From the NCBI GenBank assembly GCA_037190225.1, contig JBBCJL010000007.1, forward strand, positions 62,001 to 126,000: a stretch of 64,000 bases of DNA, written 5' to 3'. The stretch is from MKSF01 sp037190225 (lineage in GTDB: Bacteria > Bacteroidota > Bacteroidia > Chitinophagales > Chitinophagaceae). Shown here piece after piece: positions 27,269 to 35,781 of this stretch; position 1 is the first letter of the stretch; each line of letters opens with the position of its first letter. The notes under the pieces were generated by a model. It was given only the letters and a program-made list of their open reading frames with translations, was not told the DNA's origin and made no database searches. A program made the translations under genes and the position numbers.

Positions 27269-27616
27269 ATGTCTAAATCATCTGAATTGGCCGGTAAGAA
27301 AGTAGAAAAGGCCATGCACGAAATGAAGCAGGGCGAACTCAAGAGCGGTTCCGGTAAGAAAGTTACCAGCCGTAAGCAGGCTATTGCTATAGGTCTTTCC
27401 GAAGCCAGGGAAGCCGGGGCAAAGATTCCGGCAAAGAAAAAGTCGGCCGCTAAGAAGACGGCTGCGAAGAAAACTGCCACCAGGAAAACCGCAGCTAAAA
27501 AGTCAGTTGCCAAGAAGACCGCTGTGAAGAAAGCTGCTACTAAGAAAACAGCTGCCGGGAAAGCTGCAGCTAAAAAGTCAGCTACCAAAAAAACAGCCGC
27601 CGGGAAGAAAAAATAA
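27269..27616 (+). CDS. Histone H1-like protein with DUF6496 N-terminus
   Basis: A 115-residue very basic protein. Residues 1-55 form a DUF6496-like domain (KAMHEMKQGELKSGSGKKV, then RKQAIAIGLSEAREAGAKIP). The remaining 60 residues are degenerate AAKKTAxKK repeats, like the tail of histone H1 and of bacterial H1-like DNA-binding proteins. It would bind DNA electrostatically; a role in compaction or protection is inference. It follows the SDR gene by 27 bp. Confidence 0.8.
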   Translation: MSKSSELAGKKVEKAMHEMKQGELKSGSGKKVTSRKQAIAIGLSEAREAGAKIPAKKKSAAKKTAAKKTATRKTAAKKSVAKKTAVKKAATKKTAAGKAAAKKSATKKTAAGKKK

Positions 27617-27776
27617 GCCCTCCCGCATCCGCAGGTCTTTGGGTTATTGCCGGTAGTGCTTATTGCGGGTCTGCGCTTGAGCTGCAGGCGGATGAGACAG
27701 GAGAGGAAATATCACCGGGTGGCACATACGGCTTTCTTATCCTTTATACGGATATTTATTGTCCGGACACTCCACC

Positions 27777-27805
27777 CCCTGCTTCCGTAAGCAATGAAAG
27801 CAGGG
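27777..27805 (-). terminator. Possible terminator of the lipoprotein gene
   Basis: Stem CCCTGCTT/AAGCAGGG with a 13-nt loop, 30 bp beyond the 3' end of the minus-strand lipoprotein gene. No T-run follows, so termination is uncertain. Confidence 0.35.
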
Positions 27806-27834
27806 CGGTCTTGATATGCTGTCCGACACGTTGT

Positions 27835-28638
27835 TTAGTGTTGTTTGTAAAAGATACCATCAACGGAAGCATTATGCCCGAAGACGCCATTACAATACCC
27901 GTTAGTGTACTTTATATAAGCGAAATCCTTATAAAAGCTCACCTTGAATGTACAGTCATCCGTTTCAGGTACGGTGTATGTAAAACTATTACCCTGTAGC
28001 GTGACAGTGACGGGAGACACGTCTGCGATATTGCGTGCCGGGGCGCCTGTTACGGAAAGTATCTCGAAGATTATCCGGCCATTACCGGCACTCCGTACAA
28101 GCAATGTTCCCTGGCTGCCTTCCTCGCTGTATTGGTACTCATAATCTCCCTCCGGGCTGGCCGGAAGAACTGTGATGCTCTGTGTGGCAATAAAGGTATC
28201 TACCCTGCGGAGCTGCATAGGCAGCTCTTTTCGTGTCAGGGGTGAGAACCAGCTGCCTTCAAAGACACTTGCCGTTGGTGTACCGGTAAGGATGCCTGTG
28301 ATATTGCCGGATGGCTCAAACTCCAGGAGACGCAGGCTTTGGTCCTCTTCAACGGTACCGATGATCTTTATCGGCTTTTGCTCTTTGGTGTTCAGGTAGA
28401 TCAGCTCACCTTCCACCACTTCGCCTTCTGTCTGGTATTGCAGCAGGATGTCTATTCTGGAATCCAGGGTGCCTCTCCAGCATATCCTGCTTTTTGCCTG
28501 GCCGGAAACAGCCCCGGGTGATGCTACCGAAAGGATGGTATCGCTATGCCCCGGTTCCCGGTTGCTTGTGGTAGTAGTACTGGTACAGGAAAAGGATAGC
28601 AGTAAAAAAGCGCTATACAATAAATGTTTCATTGGCAT
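27835..28638 (-). CDS. Uncharacterised lipoprotein
   Basis: A 267-residue protein with a lipoprotein signal (LLYSAFLLLSFSC, Cys18), then a Thr/Ser-rich linker and a mature region of two beta-rich halves. The first half (SRICWRGTLDSRIDILLQY ... FEGSWFSP) reads like a small beta-barrel or lipocalin-like fold. I recognise no named family. An ATG at 28632 (MKHLLYS) is an equally good start. No operon partner: the neighbour at 28731 lies 92 bp upstream on the same strand, with a weak TAATTTTA box between them. Confidence 0.6.
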   Translation of the reverse strand: MPMKHLLYSAFLLLSFSCTSTTTTSNREPGHSDTILSVASPGAVSGQAKSRICWRGTLDSRIDILLQYQTEGEVVEGELIYLNTKEQKPIKIIGTVEEDQSLRLLEFEPSGNITGILTGTPTASVFEGSWFSPLTRKELPMQLRRVDTFIATQSITVLPASPEGDYEYQYSEEGSQGTLLVRSAGNGRIIFEILSVTGAPARNIADVSPVTVTLQGNSFTYTVPETDDCTFKVSFYKDFAYIKYTNGYCNGVFGHNASVDGIFYKQH

Positions 28639-28730
28639 ATAAGATTAAGATGATCTGTCATTTGCGTCTTTAAAATTACTATAAAAATGGATAATCTAAT
28701 CATGCGCTCCGGCAGGTAGTGCGTGGTCCC

Positions 28731-29513
28731 TTATAGCTTTCCCTCTTTTTCCGTAAGGTAGCGCCAGTAACGTTTGGGAACATGCTGTATGTGCAGCTTC
28801 ATATTGCGGCGCTCCGCGATATTGGTGCTTTTGAAATAATCTTTCCAGAGCAGGGTGTACAGCTCTTCCTGCGCATCTATAATGACTGTCCCCTGTTCCG
28901 CTATGGCCTGCTCTTTAGTGAAATCAATGGTGACCTCATGCAGGGTATGAAGGTCGTAATGAATACCGTATTTCCTGCGCTCATCATAAATAAGCCAGGG
29001 CTGGTCGGCATACCGGTTCCTGAAGTGCCTGCCGATCAGCGGCAGCACATTATAATCGGGGTTGACCACCGCGAAGAACAGGCCGTTGCCGCTTTTTTTA
29101 AAGCGTACAAATGCCTCCATCCTGTGCTTTTCCCGGTGGACGCGCTGTGCTGTCTGGGCAATGGTCAGTACGTCTTCATGTCCGTAATTGCCATCATAAC
29201 CTGCCGGGTGATCAAAAATATAATGTGCATACCGGAACATGGAAAGATGTACGGCGGGCAGCTCCGAGAAGAACGCCCTGTAAAACTGCTGCATGTGTGC
29301 GGGTGTTATTTTGCGCTGCAGGCCTTTCCACACCCGCAGCGCTTTGGCGCGGTCGGTATGAATAGTCGTATGTCCGGAAAAAAACTCCGGGGTATAGCTG
29401 TCCGTTGTGGATAACTGTACTATGCTGTGCTTACGCTCGTAGGACTCGAAGACGGCCGTCAGCAGTCCGTAAAAAGTGCCGTCAAAAACATAAACAGGCA
29501 GGTCTGTCAGCAT
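28731..29513 (-). CDS. TIGR03915/DUF4130 putative DNA repair protein
   Basis: A 260-residue protein beginning YVFDGTFYGLLTAVFESYE, the hallmark of the TIGR03915 family, with HEDVLTIAQTAQRVHREKHRMEAFVRFK, PLIGRHFRNRYADQPWLIYDE and the C-terminal HVPKRYWRYLTEK. Members are encoded beside the radical SAM protein of TIGR03916, exactly as here, with a 13-bp gap. A role in DNA repair or modification is predicted from this partnership and is not proven. Confidence 0.88.
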   Translation of the reverse strand: MLTDLPVYVFDGTFYGLLTAVFESYERKHSIVQLSTTDSYTPEFFSGHTTIHTDRAKALRVWKGLQRKITPAHMQQFYRAFFSELPAVHLSMFRYAHYIFDHPAGYDGNYGHEDVLTIAQTAQRVHREKHRMEAFVRFKKSGNGLFFAVVNPDYNVLPLIGRHFRNRYADQPWLIYDERRKYGIHYDLHTLHEVTIDFTKEQAIAEQGTVIIDAQEELYTLLWKDYFKSTNIAERRNMKLHIQHVPKRYWRYLTEKEGKL

Positions 29514-29526
29514 CGGGAATACTAGT

Positions 29527-30780
29527 TTAAAAAAGCGTCAGTTGTTCAGGGGGTGCGGTGCGGTATTTGCTGGTGCTCTGCCGGAGCAGCAGGGTCTTAA
29601 GTTGGGACGGTTCCGGCTCCCGCAGCAGGAAAGGAGAATCGGCGCAGCGGATAAAATATTGCGCCCTGTTATAGGCTATTCCCATTTTCTTCAGCTGGTG
29701 GATATGCAGCTTCCCGAATTTACGCGCCACTATTATCTTTTGCGCCGAACGGATGCCGATGCCTGGCACACGGATGATGAGCTTATAATCGGCCGTATTG
29801 ATATCCACCGGAAATATATGAGGGTTGCGTAAGGCCCAGGTAAGCTTGGGATCCATATCCATGTCCAGGTTGGGGTGCTCATCATTCAGCAGCTCTGTAA
29901 CATCAAAATCATAGAACCGCATCAGCCAGTCGGTCTGGTAGAGCCTGTTCTCCCGTATCAGCGGCGGCTGGGTACCTACGGCCGGCATACGGCTGTCATT
30001 GCTGATAGGTATATAGCCGCTGTAATACACGCGTTTCAGCGCATACTGCTTGTAAAAAGTATGGGCGGTATGCATGATATCCTTATCACTCTCCGGGGTA
30101 GCGCCTATGACCATCTGCGTGCTCTGGCCTGCCGGCACGAACTTAGGTGTGGTTTTGATCAGCTTGCGTTCGCTATTGTATGCGACTGCCTGGTCCCTGA
30201 TAACAGCCAGCTCCCGCTTGACCTCTTCATGGGATTTTTCCGGCGCCAGCAGCTGCAGGCCCTGCTCGGTAGGCATTTCCAGGTTGATGCTCATCCGGTC
30301 CGCATAAAGCCCGGCTTCCGTTACAAGCGCTTCGCTTGCGCCCGGTATGGTCTTCAGGTGGATATAGCCGTTGTAATTTTCCTCCAGCCGCAATTTCTTG
30401 ACGATACGGAGCATCCGTTCCATAGTATAATCGGCATCCTTAAAAATGCCGGAGCTCAGGAACAGCCCTTCTATATAATTACGCCTGTAAAAATTCATGG
30501 TAAGAGATACCACCTCTTCTACCGTAAAGGCCGCCCGCCTGATATCATTGCTTCGCCTGGAGACGCAGAACGCGCAATCATAAATGCAGAAATTGGTCAG
30601 CAGTATCTTAAGGAGGGAGACACACCTGCCGTCTTCGGTATAGGTGTGGCAAATGCCGGAGCCGGTATCTCCGATACCTTTTCCCGTATTCTTACGGTCG
30701 CTTCCGCTCGAAGAGCAGGACACGTCATATTTGGCTGCATCGGCCAGGATGCTCAGCTTCTCTCTTATTCTTTCATACAT
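29527..30780 (-). CDS. Putative DNA modification/repair radical SAM protein (TIGR03916)
   Basis: A 417-residue radical SAM enzyme. The 4Fe-4S motif C65-x3-C69-x2-C72 (CIYDCAFC) follows an N-terminal region with further Cys (GICHTYTEDGRCVS). A C-terminal helix-hairpin-helix (IIRVPGIGIRSAQKIIVARK) should bind DNA. This combination defines the TIGR03916 family. It is the first gene of a two-gene operon with the DUF4130 protein. A -7 box lies at 30803-30810. The substrate base or lesion is unknown. Confidence 0.9.
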   Translation of the reverse strand: MYERIREKLSILADAAKYDVSCSSSGSDRKNTGKGIGDTGSGICHTYTEDGRCVSLLKILLTNFCIYDCAFCVSRRSNDIRRAAFTVEEVVSLTMNFYRRNYIEGLFLSSGIFKDADYTMERMLRIVKKLRLEENYNGYIHLKTIPGASEALVTEAGLYADRMSINLEMPTEQGLQLLAPEKSHEEVKRELAVIRDQAVAYNSERKLIKTTPKFVPAGQSTQMVIGATPESDKDIMHTAHTFYKQYALKRVYYSGYIPISNDSRMPAVGTQPPLIRENRLYQTDWLMRFYDFDVTELLNDEHPNLDMDMDPKLTWALRNPHIFPVDINTADYKLIIRVPGIGIRSAQKIIVARKFGKLHIHQLKKMGIAYNRAQYFIRCADSPFLLREPEPSQLKTLLLRQSTSKYRTAPPEQLTLF

Positions 30781-31115
30781 ACGCCAAAGGAATGCTTACT
30801 ATCAAAAATACTAAAAAGACGGCAGGATATGACCTGTCCGGGCACTTAAATTCCGACCCCGAAATGCGGCTTAAGCTATACTTATGGCTGCTAATAAATT
30901 ACATAGTTTAGTGATATTATATGTACCATATTTGATTATAATATCCTGTAAGGCGGCTCTGTGTTGCAGCATATACACCGGATAATTGCCGGTAGTTCTG
31001 ACTCGGAGAGCAGCACTATGATATGGGGTGATCCGGTGAATCTTGTTTTAACATGCTCTTTTTCCGGTTGTAAGTCATTATATTTAGGGTAAGATTTGAT
31101 CTATTACGTAATCAT
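30781..31115. other. Divergent intergenic region
   Basis: 335 bp between divergent genes. It holds a minus-strand -7 box (TATTTTTG, plus-strand positions 30803-30810) for the radical SAM operon and a weak plus-strand TATATTTA at 31079-31086. Nothing else is recognised. Confidence 0.5.
30803..30810 (-). promoter_or_regulatory. -7 promoter box of the radical SAM/DUF4130 operon
   Basis: Reads TATTTTTG on the minus strand, an exact consensus match, 22 nt before the start codon. Confidence 0.5.
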
Positions 31116-32129
31116 ATGACCAGGAAACAACGGACTATGGCCCTTTCAGTCGGTCTTCCCTGCGCGGAAGACTGGAATAATATGCAGCAGCTACCCGGCG
31201 GACAGCGGTTCTGTGCCCACTGCGCGCATACGGTAGTGGACTTTTCAAATGCTACAGATGCTGAGATCATAGCAGCCTTCCGGGATAGCGCCGGTAAAGT
31301 ATGTGGCCGTTTCAGGAATGACCAGCTCGACCGGCCGTTAAGCGCCGCGGTTCCCGCCAGTGACAAGTGGCGCTATTTTAAGATTATGGCAGCGGCGGGC
31401 ATGCTGGCTGTATCGCAGGTTCCGCTGGTTCATGCGCAGGATATGATCAGGCCGGACACTACGGAGCAGGCGATAGCAGCAAATGCTGTTGCTGCGCCGG
31501 TACCGCTGCGACCGGATAGTTTGACGATCAGCGGCATGGTAAAGGATGAACAAGATAACCCGGTAGAATATGCTACGATTTTTTTGCTTGAGAATGAAGA
31601 TGTAATGACTTTTAGTGATGAGAACGGGCAGTTTGAGCTTACCATACCTGAACAGTTAAAAGGTCAGGCGGTGCACCTGGCAGTAACATTCTCTTCCGAT
31701 CATGAAATGGTCACTTTACCTATTGAGCCTCATGAATTGCCCTGGAATAAAGTTGTAAGATTAGAGTTAGCTGATTATATAATGGGTGCTGTAGTGATAG
31801 TTGATGGATCAGATAGGATAGGCCAATCCTTTGCCAATAAAAAGGAGCGGATTTTAGCTGCCAGGAGGACATTCGGGATCACCGGCCGGGTCACCGGTGC
31901 AGATAACCAACCCTTGCATAATGCACGTATCCAGGTTGTCAATACACGATTGGATATAAACACTTCCGCCAACAGCAAAGGGCAATTCATATTAGCGGTT
32001 CCCGATAGTTATACAAAAAATTATTGCAGGCTGCTCATACAATGCGAGGGATATGCCCCGGTAAGGAAATGGGTGAACCTTGCCAAAGCACCGGAAATGC
32101 TGGACGTGCGCATGGTACCGCAACAATAA
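31116..32129 (+). CDS. Four-Cys domain, transmembrane and carboxypeptidase-regulatory-like protein
   Basis: A 337-residue protein of unusual layout. Residues 10-70 form a small domain with C16, C33-x2-C36 and C63 (RFCAHCAHTVVDFSN), suggestive of a zinc-ribbon-like module. A hydrophobic stretch at about 87-104 would span the membrane. Two CarboxypepD_reg-like beta domains follow (TISGMVKDEQDNPVEYATI and GITGRVTGADNQPLHNARI). The N-terminal module occurs in other uncharacterised Bacteroidota proteins. If inserted as drawn, Cys domain and beta domains lie on opposite sides of the membrane. MALSVG at 31137 is an alternative start. Function unknown. Confidence 0.7.
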   Translation: MTRKQRTMALSVGLPCAEDWNNMQQLPGGQRFCAHCAHTVVDFSNATDAEIIAAFRDSAGKVCGRFRNDQLDRPLSAAVPASDKWRYFKIMAAAGMLAVSQVPLVHAQDMIRPDTTEQAIAANAVAAPVPLRPDSLTISGMVKDEQDNPVEYATIFLLENEDVMTFSDENGQFELTIPEQLKGQAVHLAVTFSSDHEMVTLPIEPHELPWNKVVRLELADYIMGAVVIVDGSDRIGQSFANKKERILAARRTFGITGRVTGADNQPLHNARIQVVNTRLDINTSANSKGQFILAVPDSYTKNYCRLLIQCEGYAPVRKWVNLAKAPEMLDVRMVPQQ

Positions 32130-32248
32130 GGCGAGAAAATCCCGCTGAAATATGCTTGACTGCTTTACCATATCCCCAGCCGCATAATCCGGTAGTCAAC
32201 CCTGGCGGCTGAATTTTGTTAAATAGGCTGTAACTTAAAAGCACTGTT

Positions 32249-33607
32249 ATGGGCCATACATTTTCAAAGATAAAGCAGGCTATTGCACTGTTCAGGAATA
32301 TTGATTTTGACCAGTTGGCTGCTATTGCCGCAAAAGTAGATCTGCCGCAGCTGATGCAACAATTTGCCGCGTTGGATGAAAAGCAGCTCCGGCACCTGAC
32401 GGCTATGCTGTCACCGGGCAGGCCGGAGAAGGCCCTGCCGCCTATTGACGGTGACTTTTATGATGTTTACCATACGCTTACGCCGGAAGAAAGGGCCATA
32501 CAGCTAAAGGTCAGGGCATTCATGGAAAAGGAGGTAAAGCCCCTGGTCAATCATTACTGGCTGCACGATGAATTCCCCTTTGAGCTGGTAGATAAGATGC
32601 GTACCCTGAATATATGCGGGGTTACTTACAAGGGATATGGCTGCCCGGGACTGTCCTTTGTGATGGAAGGGGTTATCGCTATGGAGATGGCGCGGATAGA
32701 TGCTTCTATCGCTACCTTCTTTGGGGTACAGTCCGGGTTGGCTATGGGATCGATCTATTTATGCGGGTCGGAGGAGCAGAAAGCCCGGTGGCTGCCTGCT
32801 ATGCAGCGCCTGGAAGTAATAGGTGCCTTTGGCCTTACAGAGCCGGAAGTAGGTTCCGGGGCGGCAGGCGGGCTTACGGTTACCTGCAGGAATACGCCGG
32901 AGGGCTGGGTGCTGAACGGGGAGAAGAAGTGGATAGGGAACGCCACTTTTGCCGATATCATCATTATCTGGGCGAGAGATGTGGAGGATGGCGAGGTCAA
33001 AGGATTCATTGTGGAAAAGGATAACCCGGGCTTTCGTGTCGAAAAGATCAAAGGAAAGATGGCGCTTCGGATCGTTCAGAACGGGCTGATCACGCTTACG
33101 GATTGCGTGGTGCGGGAAGACGCAAGGCTGCAGCATGCCAATAGCTTTAAGGATACGGCCAATATCCTGAGGATGACAAGGGCCGGCGTGGCCTGGATGG
33201 CGGCCGGCTGTGCCAGGGGAGCGTATGAAAGCGCACTGGATTATACCCGTAAGAGAAAGCAGTTCGGTAAGCCGATAGCTTCCTTCCAGATGATCCAGGG
33301 TCACCTGGTGGAAATGCTGTCCAACCTCACTGCTATGCAGACCATGGTCTTCCGGCTGTCGGAGATGCAGGATGCAGGTATCCTTAAAGATGAGCATGCC
33401 TCGCTGGCAAAAGTATTCTGTACGCTGCGGACCCGTGATATCGTGTCGCGGGCAAGAGAGGTGATGGGTGGCAACGGTATCTTGCTGGAATATGATGTTG
33501 CACGGTTTGTGGCGGATGCGGAAGCGATCTACTCCTATGAAGGGACCAAGGAGATCAATTCGCTGATCGTGGGAAGGGCCATTACCGGCTTCAGCGCTTT
33601 TGTGTAA
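32249..33607 (+). CDS. Acyl-CoA dehydrogenase (glutaryl-CoA dehydrogenase-like)
   Basis: A 452-residue flavoenzyme that oxidises acyl-CoA thioesters. It has an N-terminal extension of about 70 residues, the FAD/substrate segment FGLTEPEVGSGAAGGL, NGEKKWIGNATFADI, the RKRKQFGKPIASFQMIQG block and the C-terminal YSYEGTKEINSLIVGRAITG, in which the Glu of YEGT is the catalytic base of the glutaryl-CoA type. The extension suggests a Bacteroidota subgroup. No other beta-oxidation gene is adjacent. Confidence 0.88.
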   Translation: MGHTFSKIKQAIALFRNIDFDQLAAIAAKVDLPQLMQQFAALDEKQLRHLTAMLSPGRPEKALPPIDGDFYDVYHTLTPEERAIQLKVRAFMEKEVKPLVNHYWLHDEFPFELVDKMRTLNICGVTYKGYGCPGLSFVMEGVIAMEMARIDASIATFFGVQSGLAMGSIYLCGSEEQKARWLPAMQRLEVIGAFGLTEPEVGSGAAGGLTVTCRNTPEGWVLNGEKKWIGNATFADIIIIWARDVEDGEVKGFIVEKDNPGFRVEKIKGKMALRIVQNGLITLTDCVVREDARLQHANSFKDTANILRMTRAGVAWMAAGCARGAYESALDYTRKRKQFGKPIASFQMIQGHLVEMLSNLTAMQTMVFRLSEMQDAGILKDEHASLAKVFCTLRTRDIVSRAREVMGGNGILLEYDVARFVADAEAIYSYEGTKEINSLIVGRAITGFSAFV

Positions 33608-33783
33608 AGATAACGCTGGATAAGTACAGGAAGCAGGAGGAAAGTCTTCGTACTTTTCGGCGTGGTTGGCCGAGGTGCCATTTCGAATGTAGGGTAATAA
33701 GATGGTAGCTGATGATACAGCTTTAAGAATACTGCTTATTACAGGCAGCTATCCGGTTATTTTAATAACTGTAATGGTTCCTG

Positions 33784-33791
33784 TATATTTG
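33784..33791 (+). promoter_or_regulatory. -7 promoter box for the 94-residue gene
   Basis: TATATTTG, exact TAnnTTTG, 47 nt before the ATG at 33839. Confidence 0.4.
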
Positions 33792-33838
33792 CCGGGATAA
33801 GAGTTTAATTAAACCTTTTATGATATTATGATACAGTT

Positions 33839-34123
33839 ATGAAAGTAATGGTAGAGATAAGCGGCACAGAAGTGTATTTTGAGCGTAACTGGTTTACAGG
33901 CAGATTCACCTATACGGTCAATGGTATTACAAGCGTTCTTGATTCTGCATTGCGCCTGTCTACCCATTTCTCTGTCCGGCTGTCAGAAACCTATAAATTG
34001 ACAGTAGGGGATCATATTGTAACTGTTCTGAAGGAGCGGCCCCTGCTGCTGGCAGGATTACGGCCGCATACCTATAGATTCTATATGGGAGACCGGCTTC
34101 TGAAGGAAGTTGTATCATTATGA
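33839..34123 (+). CDS. Small hypothetical beta-rich protein
   Basis: A 94-residue soluble protein that I do not recognise. It alternates short predicted strands: KVMVEISGTEVYFERNWFTG, then RFTYTVNGITSVLDSAL and HRP-free segments such as YKLTVGDHIVTVLKERPLL. A consensus -7 box upstream supports it as a real gene. It converges with the PEP-mutase family gene 39 bp away. Confidence 0.6.
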   Translation: MKVMVEISGTEVYFERNWFTGRFTYTVNGITSVLDSALRLSTHFSVRLSETYKLTVGDHIVTVLKERPLLLAGLRPHTYRFYMGDRLLKEVVSL

Positions 34124-34162
34124 CACCCTGCTGCTTACAGAGTAGCCGGATCATTATTGCCT

Positions 34163-34933
34163 TTAGCTGCCTAAGATGGTGCTGTAATTCTTGTTGCGGA
34201 AAAAATCCTTGAATATATACTCCGATTTTTTCATCAGCTGCTCATATTGCTTTGCCCCGTGGCTGATGCGCTTTACGCCCAGGTTGCCCAGCGTTTCAAA
34301 ATCAGGCAGACTGGTGGTCACAAATACGTTGAGCGGTATTGTCACTTTTTCTGTGAATGCCTGGATGTCGGATGTGCTTTCTATAAGCGGCACAAATATC
34401 CCGTCTGCCCCGGCCTCCTGGTATTTCAGGGCCCGTTCCACAGATGTTTCCAATGGGTCGGATACCCTGGTGGTATAAGTATCAGTACGTGCATTGATGA
34501 AGATATCGGTCGCGGACTTGATCGCCCTGATCTTATCGGCCAGCTGGTCGGCGCTTTCCAGCACTCTTTTGCCGTCTTTTACTATGCCGTCTTCCAGGTT
34601 GATACCTACCACTCCGGCATCTGCCAGCTGCTTTACATAGGCAGCCACCTCGGAAGGGTCTTCCGAATACCCGGCCTCAAAGTCTACTGACACGGGAATG
34701 CTTACACTGGACAGGATACGTTTCACTACAAAAAACAGCTCCTCAAAGCTGATGTTTTCACCATCTTCATATCCCAGCGTAAATGCGATGGCATGGCTGG
34801 AAGATCCCAGCGCTTTATAGCCGGCCTGCTCTGCGAGCCTGGCTGTATAGGCATCCCATACGTTACCCAGGAGAAAAGGCGTGGCCTGCTGATGCAGGGA
34901 ACTGAATTGCTGAAGATATTGTTGTCTGCTCAT
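34163..34933 (-). CDS. Isocitrate lyase/PEP mutase superfamily protein
   Basis: A 256-residue TIM-barrel enzyme of the carboxyvinyl-carboxyphosphonate phosphorylmutase type. It shows LLGNVWDAYTARLAEQAGYKALGSSS at the start, the metal-binding strand VDFEAGYSEDP, GINLEDGI and INARTDTY. The KKCGH loop of true isocitrate lyase is absent, so it is probably a small-molecule C-C or P-C lyase of unknown substrate. Its neighbour at 34973-35527 lies 39 bp upstream on the same strand, probably co-transcribed. Confidence 0.85.
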   Translation of the reverse strand: MSRQQYLQQFSSLHQQATPFLLGNVWDAYTARLAEQAGYKALGSSSHAIAFTLGYEDGENISFEELFFVVKRILSSVSIPVSVDFEAGYSEDPSEVAAYVKQLADAGVVGINLEDGIVKDGKRVLESADQLADKIRAIKSATDIFINARTDTYTTRVSDPLETSVERALKYQEAGADGIFVPLIESTSDIQAFTEKVTIPLNVFVTTSLPDFETLGNLGVKRISHGAKQYEQLMKKSEYIFKDFFRNKNYSTILGS

Positions 34934-34972
34934 AATGATCTGATTGAATTTTTAATAATAATGGATGGCTGG

Positions 34973-35527
34973 TCAGCTAAGCCTTTGGAACCAGGCTATA
35001 TAGGCCGCCACCGCTTTTTCAAGCAATTCCCTGGTTTTGTCCGCCAGCTTCCCGTGTTCGTCTATTTCTTTCTGTACGGAGGCGATGTAAACCTCCGGCT
35101 GCTGCATTACCGGTATATTGAGAAAGACAAGGCTTTGTCTCAGGTGATGGTTGGCGCCGAACCCGGAGATGTGCCCGGGCGAGCTGCTGAAAACGGCGCC
35201 GGGCTTATTGTCCCATGCGTTTTGTCCGTAGGGGCGGGAACCCACATCCAGCGCGTTTTTCAGCACCGCCGGTACGGAACGGTTATACTCCGGGGTAATG
35301 AAGATAACCCCGTCCAGCGCCTTTACCGCTTCCCTGAAAGGGGTATAGCTTTCGGGTACCTTATTGTGATCATCGTAATCCTGGTTATATAAAGGCAGCT
35401 GTCCTATTTCAATGATCTTAAATTCGAACCCTTCAGGTGCCATCTCTATAACTGCCTGCGCTATTTTCCGGGAATAGGAGGCTTCCCGGAGGCTGCCGAT
35501 GAAAATGCCTATTTTTTTGTTGTCCAT
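34973..35527 (-). CDS. NADPH-dependent FMN reductase
   Basis: A 184-residue flavodoxin-fold protein. FMN-binding loop GSLREASYSRK (about 10-20), FITPEYNRSVPAVLKNALD and the conserved KPGAVFSSSPG mark the NADPH-dependent FMN reductase (quinone/azo-reductase) family. Longer frames start at 35554 and 35599; ATG 35527 (MDNKKIGIFIGS) gives the usual family start. First gene of a likely pair with the PEP-mutase family gene. Confidence 0.88.
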   Translation of the reverse strand: MDNKKIGIFIGSLREASYSRKIAQAVIEMAPEGFEFKIIEIGQLPLYNQDYDDHNKVPESYTPFREAVKALDGVIFITPEYNRSVPAVLKNALDVGSRPYGQNAWDNKPGAVFSSSPGHISGFGANHHLRQSLVFLNIPVMQQPEVYIASVQKEIDEHGKLADKTRELLEKAVAAYIAWFQRLS

Positions 35528-35781
35528 TTTATTGCCGTTTTTAGAGGAATCCATATGGTTTAAACACCTATACGGACCAAAAAGTTGGCAGAAAAGCACA
35601 ATCTTATACTTTCATTGTATTTTATCAGGCTACCGGAGGTGATGTGATCTTCCCGCAATCGGCCTCCGTACCAGGGATGAAAATCCTGGCAGGGCCTTAT
35701 CTGCTGGCCCTGTTAAAAATAACAAAACCGGATTGCTATTTTAGCTTTATTCTTGCGTTATTTGTAGTCTAAATAATTTTC

